Source: Bacteroidales bacterium (GTDB lineage: Bacteria; Bacteroidota; Bacteroidia; Bacteroidales; P3). Taken from it: DNA of 34,526 nucleotides. The notes under the pieces are model-generated. The model saw nothing but the letters and a program-made list of their open reading frames with translations. It was not told the origin of the DNA and searched no databases. Location of the stretch: positions 1-34,526 of the forward strand of contig WRCN01000021.1 of the NCBI GenBank assembly GCA_009783885.1, read 5' to 3'. How positions within the stretch are numbered: the first letter of the stretch is position 1; each line of letters opens with the position of its first letter. Below, one piece after another: positions 29,927 to 34,526 of this stretch. The position numbers and the translations under genes are program-made.

Positions 29927-32900
29927 ATGGGAAAACTTTACATAATATTAGGATTAATCGGTGTTTTGACAATTGTTTATTTGTTGTTTGTTTGTCGCCA
30001 AAGAGAAATTTTGAAAAAACGCATAGCCATAAAAAACGTCATCGTCAAATATTGGCGAAAATTTATTTGTAGACCACAAACAGCAGATGAAAACATTTCT
30101 CTTTTCCATCCTCTCTCACCGACAGACGAAATAGAAAATGGCAAAAACTATTTTGAAGCATTGAATTGGGCATTAAGTAATCGAAAAACAAAAAACATTA
30201 GAAACATTGCTTTAACAGGTTCTTATGGATCAGGAAAAAGTAGCATATTACGAACATTTCAAAAAGAAAATAGTGATAAAGATTTACATTTTCTAAACAT
30301 ATCGTTAGCAACATTTAGTGAAGAAAAGGAAATCGAGAATAAAACAAATGGCGAAAACTTGCTAAGATTGATTGAATTAAGTATTATTCAACAACTGTTT
30401 TATAAGGAAAAAAATCGAAAACTACCGGATTCTAGACTAAAAAAAATAAAAAAACATACATGGTGGCATCTATCACTAAAAGCCTTGGGTTATATTCTTT
30501 TTATTTTGGCATTTGTTCTGCTGATTAAACCAAATATGCTTTCACATATTTTCCCAAAAGTTGACCTCTCTAATTGTCAAACAGAACTACATTATTGTTT
30601 TTTAGCATTTAGCATTTTAGGTGTGTTTTTTATTTTATACAAAGCTATTCGTATTTTACACAACCTAAAAATAAGCAAGTTAAAAATAAGCGATGCTGAA
30701 ATACAAATCAATCCAGATATAAATAAATCAATCTTGAATCATAATTTGGAGGAGATTTTATATTTCTTTGAAGCCACTGATTACAATGTCGTTATTATTG
30801 AAGATTTAGATCGTTTCAAGCAAACAGAGATCTTTACAAAGTTACGAGAAATAAATCTACTTATCAATAATTCTAAAAAAATAGAAAGAGATGTTGTCTT
30901 CATTTATGCCGTTCGTGATGATATTTTTGTGGATAAAGATCGCACCAAGTTTTTTGATTTTATAGTACCTGTTATACCATTTATAAATCACTCTAACTCT
31001 AAAGAAATACTCCAACAATCTATCGAAAAAATAACAACAGAGGTTTCCAAAAATTTAATAAATGACATTGCGTTATTTATAGATGAAATGAGGTTGCTCT
31101 ACAATATAATCAATGAATTCAAAATATATGACAAAATACTTACAGTAAACTGCGAAGAGTTCCATAATAAGCTACTTGCAATGATTGTCTACAAAAATAT
31201 TTGTCCGAATGATTTTGCCAAACTTGGCAACAATGAAGGGATTTTATATCAAACAATTAATAAAAAACAAAATTATGTTAAGCAAGAAAGCGAAAAAATA
31301 GAAAAAGAAACTGCCGGATACAAAGCAGAAATCAAACGATTGGAGTTACTAAAAATAAAAGATATAAAAGAGTTGCGATCCTTGTATGTTTTGCAATATG
31401 TCAAGGAAATAAATAAAAAAAACTCTATGGGGATTACTTCTTTCTATTTGAACGATACAAATTGCACCTTTGATCAAGTACTCGAAGATGAGATTTTTCC
31501 TCACTTGATTTCGGGAGATACTTTATGTTTTGGAAATTATAACAATAGAACTAACCATATTCAATTAAAATTTACTGATATTGAGAAAATAATTGATGAA
31601 ACCCGAACTTATGAAAATAGGAAGGCACAAATTGACGCTTGGAGTAAAAATAAAATTTCGGAGTTAAGTTCGAAAGTTTGGGAATTGGAGCGAAAGAGAG
31701 AGAATTTACAACATGAGCCATTGAAAAATTTGATGATTTCGAATCATATAGAAATTTATAGTGAAGATGAGAAGAAAAAATCAAATCAAAAAAAATCAAT
31801 CGAAAAACAAAAAGAATTAATTAACTTGTTGTTGAGAAAAGGTTATATAGATGAAGAATATTCACGTTATATATCACTTTTTTATGAAGGAGATTTATCT
31901 CGGAATGATAATACCTTCCTAATAAACGTAAAATCACAAAGTAGATTGAGTTTTGATTTTCAGATTGACAGAATTGAAAATTTAATAGAGGATCTTGACA
32001 TAAGCGACTTTTGGCAAGAATCTATATTGAATTTTAAATTATTGAATTTTATTTTAAGTAATCCTAATTCTAGTAGTTATGGTACAAAACTATATAATTG
32101 CAAATCTGCTTTATTTAGCTTATTGAGTAACGAATCAGATAGTTCCATACAGTTTATTAATGGATATATAGATTCTGGGTACAACATAGAGGTGTTTATA
32201 AAGGAACTTTGTCGTCGTTGGAGCAACTCTGTCAGAAACATTTGGAAATACATACATCTATCGCCAATTTCAGACGAAGTGAAAGACAAATACTTCCTGC
32301 TTATTATCAAATATGCTGAAATCACTGATATAACAGAAATTTCGAAAAACTCGAATCTAAAACAAATTATTTCTGAAAAAGTTGATTTTTGCAGTCTGTA
32401 CGAAGAAGACAAAATAAAAGAAATATTGAACGCTCTCAATATTAAATTCATAGATATTGATGTAAATTCGTTTTCTGACGATATGTTTGATTACGTATAT
32501 ACAAATAAGCATTATCAAATAAATAAGATAATGCTTAAAAAAATTATTCAAACAAAAGGCAAATTTAATCAAGTTGATTTTGACACACAGAATTACTTTG
32601 CAATAAACAGTTCTGATTGTGATATTTTAGTGAATTACATTAACGAAAATTTAAAAGATTATGTTACGAATGTTTATCTAAAGATAGAGACAAATACAAA
32701 CGAAAGAGAAGAACATTTAATAAAGCTGTTAAACAGTAAAAAACTTGACAATAAAGACAAGATTGCAATTATTGAAAAGGTAAAAACAAAGATATTCCTT
32801 ATAGAAAAAATAGAGACCGTAGAAATAAGAAATTTATTAATGCAAAATTTTAAAGCTCAGGCAAACTGGGAAAATGTTATTGATAATTATTGTGACAATG

Positions 32901-33721
32901 AACAAGAACTGAAAGAGCATATTTTGACTTTCTTGAATGATAAAGAAAATGCAGAATCGTTGTCACATTTCACAATTGACAAAAACAATCCTGATGAAGA
33001 AACGGTTAGGAAGTTTTTGAGAGCGATAATTTTAAATGAACATATAAAAATAGATTCGTATGCCTTATTATTAAATTCTGTTCCATATCAATATAATTCT
33101 TTAAGTTTTGAAAATTTACCTGACGAAAATATAAGACTATTAATTAAAAATAATAAATTAAACCTAAATAAAGAAAATTATGATAAGCTAAAAGAAAAAG
33201 AATCCGATTTGCATATCAAACTAGTAGAAAAAAGAAAAAACGATTTGCTGGAAAAATTATCTGAATTCTCAATAGACGACAAAGATGTCACTATATTGTT
33301 AAGATCGCATGTTTTATCGCAAAAAGACAAAGAAGAGATTATTAATCGCGAAGAAGAACTCGTTATAAGAAATTCTGAGATATTGAACATAATAGGAGAT
33401 TTGTTAGCTGGGAGCAACGAGAATTATGATATTAATAAAAATATATTAAAGGCTATATTTGAAAATCTTGATGATACAGATAGATCAATTAGGCATTGGA
33501 TTTCCGTATTTAGCAAAACAATTCATAAATTTGACAATGACGATATTACAAATGCCCTTTCGTATTTCTCTGAGCCATATTCCAATATAGCTAGAGACGA
33601 AGAAGTCGTTATACCCAAAAATCCTATTAATGCAAAGCTTGCACGTATGTTAAAAGCGAAAGAATACATTAAAGATTTCAAAATTTTTGTAGACACAGGC
33701 GAAATAGAAATTTACAAATAA
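29927..33721 (+). CDS. YobI-family membrane P-loop NTPase
   Basis: A 1264-aa protein with the layout of YobI-type (KAP-related) NTPases. One membrane helix is at 4-23. Walker A LTGSYGSGKSS is at 96-106. Two more membrane helices (about 184-201 and 221-240) are inserted between Walker A and Walker B. Walker B VVIIEDLDRF is at 288-297, a sensor-like FIYAVRDDIF at 325-334 and KEILQQSIEKI follows. After about residue 450 come coiled coils and a long helical region up to 1264, with no recognised motif. The composition is very AT-rich (Lys, Asn, Ile, Glu), suggesting transfer. The abiH-like gene follows after 24 nt, so they form one unit. A sensing role in antiphage defence is inferred. Confidence 0.8.
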   Translation: MGKLYIILGLIGVLTIVYLLFVCRQREILKKRIAIKNVIVKYWRKFICRPQTADENISLFHPLSPTDEIENGKNYFEALNWALSNRKTKNIRNIALTGSYGSGKSSILRTFQKENSDKDLHFLNISLATFSEEKEIENKTNGENLLRLIELSIIQQLFYKEKNRKLPDSRLKKIKKHTWWHLSLKALGYILFILAFVLLIKPNMLSHIFPKVDLSNCQTELHYCFLAFSILGVFFILYKAIRILHNLKISKLKISDAEIQINPDINKSILNHNLEEILYFFEATDYNVVIIEDLDRFKQTEIFTKLREINLLINNSKKIERDVVFIYAVRDDIFVDKDRTKFFDFIVPVIPFINHSNSKEILQQSIEKITTEVSKNLINDIALFIDEMRLLYNIINEFKIYDKILTVNCEEFHNKLLAMIVYKNICPNDFAKLGNNEGILYQTINKKQNYVKQESEKIEKETAGYKAEIKRLELLKIKDIKELRSLYVLQYVKEINKKNSMGITSFYLNDTNCTFDQVLEDEIFPHLISGDTLCFGNYNNRTNHIQLKFTDIEKIIDETRTYENRKAQIDAWSKNKISELSSKVWELERKRENLQHEPLKNLMISNHIEIYSEDEKKKSNQKKSIEKQKELINLLLRKGYIDEEYSRYISLFYEGDLSRNDNTFLINVKSQSRLSFDFQIDRIENLIEDLDISDFWQESILNFKLLNFILSNPNSSSYGTKLYNCKSALFSLLSNESDSSIQFINGYIDSGYNIEVFIKELCRRWSNSVRNIWKYIHLSPISDEVKDKYFLLIIKYAEITDITEISKNSNLKQIISEKVDFCSLYEEDKIKEILNALNIKFIDIDVNSFSDDMFDYVYTNKHYQINKIMLKKIIQTKGKFNQVDFDTQNYFAINSSDCDILVNYINENLKDYVTNVYLKIETNTNEREEHLIKLLNSKKLDNKDKIAIIEKVKTKIFLIEKIETVEIRNLLMQNFKAQANWENVIDNYCDNEQELKEHILTFLNDKENAESLSHFTIDKNNPDEETVRKFLRAIILNEHIKIDSYALLLNSVPYQYNSLSFENLPDENIRLLIKNNKLNLNKENYDKLKEKESDLHIKLVEKRKNDLLEKLSEFSIDDKDVTILLRSHVLSQKDKEEIINREEELVIRNSEILNIIGDLLAGSNENYDINKNILKAIFENLDDTDRSIRHWISVFSKTIHKFDNDDITNALSYFSEPYSNIARDEEVVIPKNPINAKLARMLKAKEYIKDFKIFVDTGEIEIYK

Positions 33722-33745
33722 ACTTTGCAGTAGAAAGAATTTGCT

Positions 33746-34423
33746 ATGAACAGAATAATACTTATCGGCAACGGTTTTGATTTGGCACATGGTATGGCAA
33801 CTCGCTATCAAGATTTTATTGATTGGTTTTGGGAAAAACAAGGAGAAGAATGTAACAAGATTAGATGGATCGATGAAAGACCGCTGTTCAACAAAAATAA
33901 TCTGTATTTTTCATTTAAAGAATTTCCAAATCATCAACTGCAAGGTCAGTGGTATAAAGAATTTATAAAAAAAGGGAAATTAATTTTCAAAAATGTTTTT
34001 TTGGAAATCATTACGAAAGATGCATTGCAAAGTTGGGTTGATATAGAAGAAGCATATAACAAAGAGTTACACAAAATCATTGAAAAAGTCAGAGAATACG
34101 AAAAAGAAGATATAGAAAAATTAAACAATGATTTTTCTATGATAAAAAATGCGTTAGAAAATTACTTAAAGGAAGTAGTAGAAAAAGATAATAACGTAAC
34201 ATTTGAGAATATTAGAAATACTATTTATTCAAGATTTGATTTGAAAGATTTTACTCGGACAGGTGTTGATAATATTGTTGATAAGGAATGTCAAGTTTTA
34301 CAACAATTTATTGAGGGAAAAAGATTTCCGAGTGGAAACGCACATTATTTGCTTAATGATCTCAAAGATAGAAATGTACAAGTAAATAAAAAAGAAATAA
34401 AAGAAGGTTCAAGATTAGAATAA
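33746..34423 (+). pseudogene. AbiH-family protein, 3' end cut off by an IS1595-like element
   Basis: The N-terminus MNRIILIGNGFDLAHGMATRYQDFI is the hallmark of the AbiH (bacteriophage abortive infection) family: a Rossmann-like nucleotide-binding start with GNGFDLAHG and a Y-x-x-F that contacts it. Middle parts (YKEFIKKGKLIFKNVF, then LQSWVDIEEAYNKEL) fit too. Homologues are generally 300-400 aa and continue with FNYTxT and IHG motifs. Here coding stops at 225 aa, and the last five codons plus stop (from 34406) are the IS terminal repeat. The gene follows the NTPase by 24 nt, so both were probably expressed together. Confidence 0.82.
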
Positions 34424-34526
34424 TGGATTATTTCTTAAATTTTTCTGCAAATATACGAATAAATTTTGATTTCTCAAATTATATCTAAATTCACACTCTT
34501 TGATGTGTAAATAAAGCTTGTGTTTA
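34406..34526 (-). mobile_element. IS1595-like insertion sequence, 3' end (partial)
   Basis: The terminal inverted repeat GGTTCAAGATTAGAAT starts at 34406, inside the abiH-like gene, and the element runs off the right edge. It contains the C-terminal end of a transposase on the minus strand. It has the same orientation as the left-hand element. Exactly 121 nt are included, as on the left. Confidence 0.78.
34415..34526 (-). CDS. IS1595-family (ISXO2-like) transposase, C-terminal fragment
   Basis: An open frame enters from the right edge and ends at TAA 34417-34415. It reads KHKLYLHIKECEFRYN, then LRNQNLFVYLQKNLRNNPLF. HLKECE(F/W)R(F/Y)N followed by NLY-type and LRxNPL motifs is how I recall the end of ISXO2-like DDE transposases. 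The stop codon lies within the terminal inverted repeat. The catalytic residues are outside the window. Confidence 0.75.
   Translation of the reverse strand, partial: KHKLYLHIKECEFRYNLRNQNLFVYLQKNLRNNPLF

Noticed and set aside
34448..34455. TATATTTG-like -7 box on the minus strand near the right edge
   Set aside because: It lies inside the C-terminal coding part of the IS transposase and no gene start follows it before the IS end.

Overview
The window comes from a Bacteroidota genome, most likely a Bacteroidales-like lineage. The evidence is the near-universal promoter type (TTTG or TTG at -33 and TAnnTTTG at -7), low GC, a type IX secretion (T9SS) sorting tail on a large surface protein, a FISUMP-domain protein, a DUF4476 protein, an ExbB/ExbD cluster and an EF-G paralogue of the Bacteroides EF-G2 type. 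Both ends of the window lie inside copies of one IS1595-like (ISXO2-type) insertion sequence. The left 121 nt carry the start of its transposase and the right 121 nt carry its end. The equal 121-nt overhangs suggest an assembly contig that breaks in a multicopy IS.

Left two thirds (about 0.12-19.4 kb): ordinary chromosome. Genes in order are an ABC-transporter ATPase, a secreted DUF4476 protein, tRNA-Gly, a GNAT acetyltransferase, class II fructose-bisphosphate aldolase, a secreted TPR protein coupled to methylglyoxal synthase, a RecD-like helicase and tRNA-Ser. Then come an exbB / small membrane protein / exbD / exbD operon, a FISUMP protein, the EF-G-like protein, tRNA-Asn, ornithine aminotransferase, a giant FG-GAP/T9SS protein, tRNA-Met, tRNA-Arg, an AAA_14/DUF4143 ATPase and a YigZ/IMPACT protein. 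This part is peppered with small palindromic repeats. One type is a pair of hairpins whose loops are complementary. Several repeats lie in frame inside genes.

Right third (about 19.4-34.4 kb): a defence island with no such repeats. A leftward operon starts at 29.8 kb: hsdM, a RloC/PrrC-like ATPase with zinc hook and probable anticodon-nuclease domain, hsdS, a HEPN-like protein, hsdR, a SIR2-like protein and an unlisted 43-aa zinc-ribbon protein, followed by a cupin. hsdR carries one in-frame TAA between its nuclease domain and Walker A. A rightward pair starts at 29.9 kb: a large membrane-anchored YobI-type P-loop NTPase and an AbiH-family protein. The abiH gene is cut off by the right-hand IS.

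How it may work together: the RloC-like protein would be a second line of defence that fires when type I restriction fails. Here the restriction subunit itself looks broken, so the state of the anticodon nuclease is the main open question. The IS at the right edge has also disabled abiH, so the island appears to be decaying or being switched off.
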